Below are positions 5,290-5,422 of a DNA stretch of 5,422 nucleotides, in pieces. Source of the stretch: Pseudomonadota bacterium (lineage in GTDB: Bacteria; Pseudomonadota; Alphaproteobacteria; Sphingomonadales; Sphingomonadaceae); contig JAEWKG010000097.1 of the NCBI GenBank assembly GCA_023386135.1, positions 1 through 5,422 on the forward strand, read 5' to 3'. Below the pieces are notes generated by a model. That model saw nothing but the letters and a program-made list of their open reading frames with translations. It had not been told where the DNA came from and made no database searches. The first letter of the stretch is position 1. Every line of letters begins with the position of its first letter. The position numbers and the translations under genes are program-made.

Positions 5290-5422
5290 ATGGCCAAGGG
5301 TAAGTTCGAGCGCACCAAGCCCCACGTGAACGTGGGCACGATCGGTCACGTGGACCACGGCAAGACGACGCTGACGGCGGCGCTGACGAAGGTGGGTGCC
5401 GAGCGTTTCGGTGGCGAGTTCA
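5290..5422 (+). CDS. tuf: Elongation factor Tu, N-terminal part (3' end outside window)
   Basis: The first 44 codons are visible. The protein begins 'MAKGKFERTKPHVNVGTIGH', followed by the P-loop 'GHVDHGKT' at about residues 19-26, the G1 motif of EF-Tu. It ends at the window edge in 'GAERFGGEF', which resembles Xanthomonadaceae EF-Tu. EF-Tu is the GTPase that delivers aminoacyl-tRNA to the ribosome. The start is preceded by a modest purine stretch, GACGGAA (5281-5287), close to the ATG. Position after the tRNA-Tyr-Gly-Thr cluster marks this as the tufB-type copy; many proteobacteria have a second copy next to fusA. It is probably transcribed from the promoter upstream of tRNA-Tyr, so tRNA and EF-Tu supply would be linked. 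Confidence 0.97.
   Translation, partial: MAKGKFERTKPHVNVGTIGHVDHGKTTLTAALTKVGAERFGGEF

Overview
The window is about 70% G+C and reads as an ordinary chromosomal housekeeping block of a gammaproteobacterium. The closest match I recognise is the Xanthomonadaceae/Lysobacteraceae (Xanthomonas, Lysobacter, Luteimonas and relatives). This rests on the gene order lolB-ispE-tRNA(Gln)-prs-rplY-pth-ychF followed by tRNA(Tyr)-tRNA(Gly)-tRNA(Thr)-tuf, on protein sequences that resemble the Xanthomonas versions from memory, and on strong G/C-ending codon use. No database search was possible. All genes lie on the + strand.

Left part (1-1190): the 3' end of lolB (outer-membrane lipoprotein insertion) overlaps the ispE start by ATGA. 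ispE encodes the GHMP kinase of the MEP isoprenoid pathway. A tRNA-Gln(UUG) gene follows 33 nt after ispE. Middle part (1290-4772): prs (PRPP synthetase), then a 98-nt spacer with three consecutive hairpins, then rplY (ribosomal protein bL25, long CTC/TL5 type). A strong hairpin separates rplY from pth (peptidyl-tRNA hydrolase). An 11-bp perfect inverted repeat separates pth from ychF (Obg-like P-loop NTPase with TGS domain).

Right part (4773-5422): a stable-RNA-type promoter (TTGACT, 17 bp, CAGAAT, GC-rich discriminator) lies just upstream of tRNA-Tyr(GUA). Then come tRNA-Gly(UCC), tRNA-Thr(GGU), a spacer with three small hairpins, and the start of tuf (EF-Tu), which runs off the window. This is the familiar tRNA-tufB transcription unit, without the leading tRNA-Thr found in E. 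coli.

Functionally, most of the block serves translation: tRNAs, bL25, recycling of peptidyl-tRNA, a ribosome-associated NTPase and EF-Tu. PRPP and isoprenoid precursor synthesis and envelope assembly sit at the left. I found no mobile element, CRISPR array, phage gene, broken gene or unknown protein. The points worth a second look are regulatory: the structured rplY leader, the palindrome around the -35 box of the tRNA-tuf promoter, and the intergenic hairpins.
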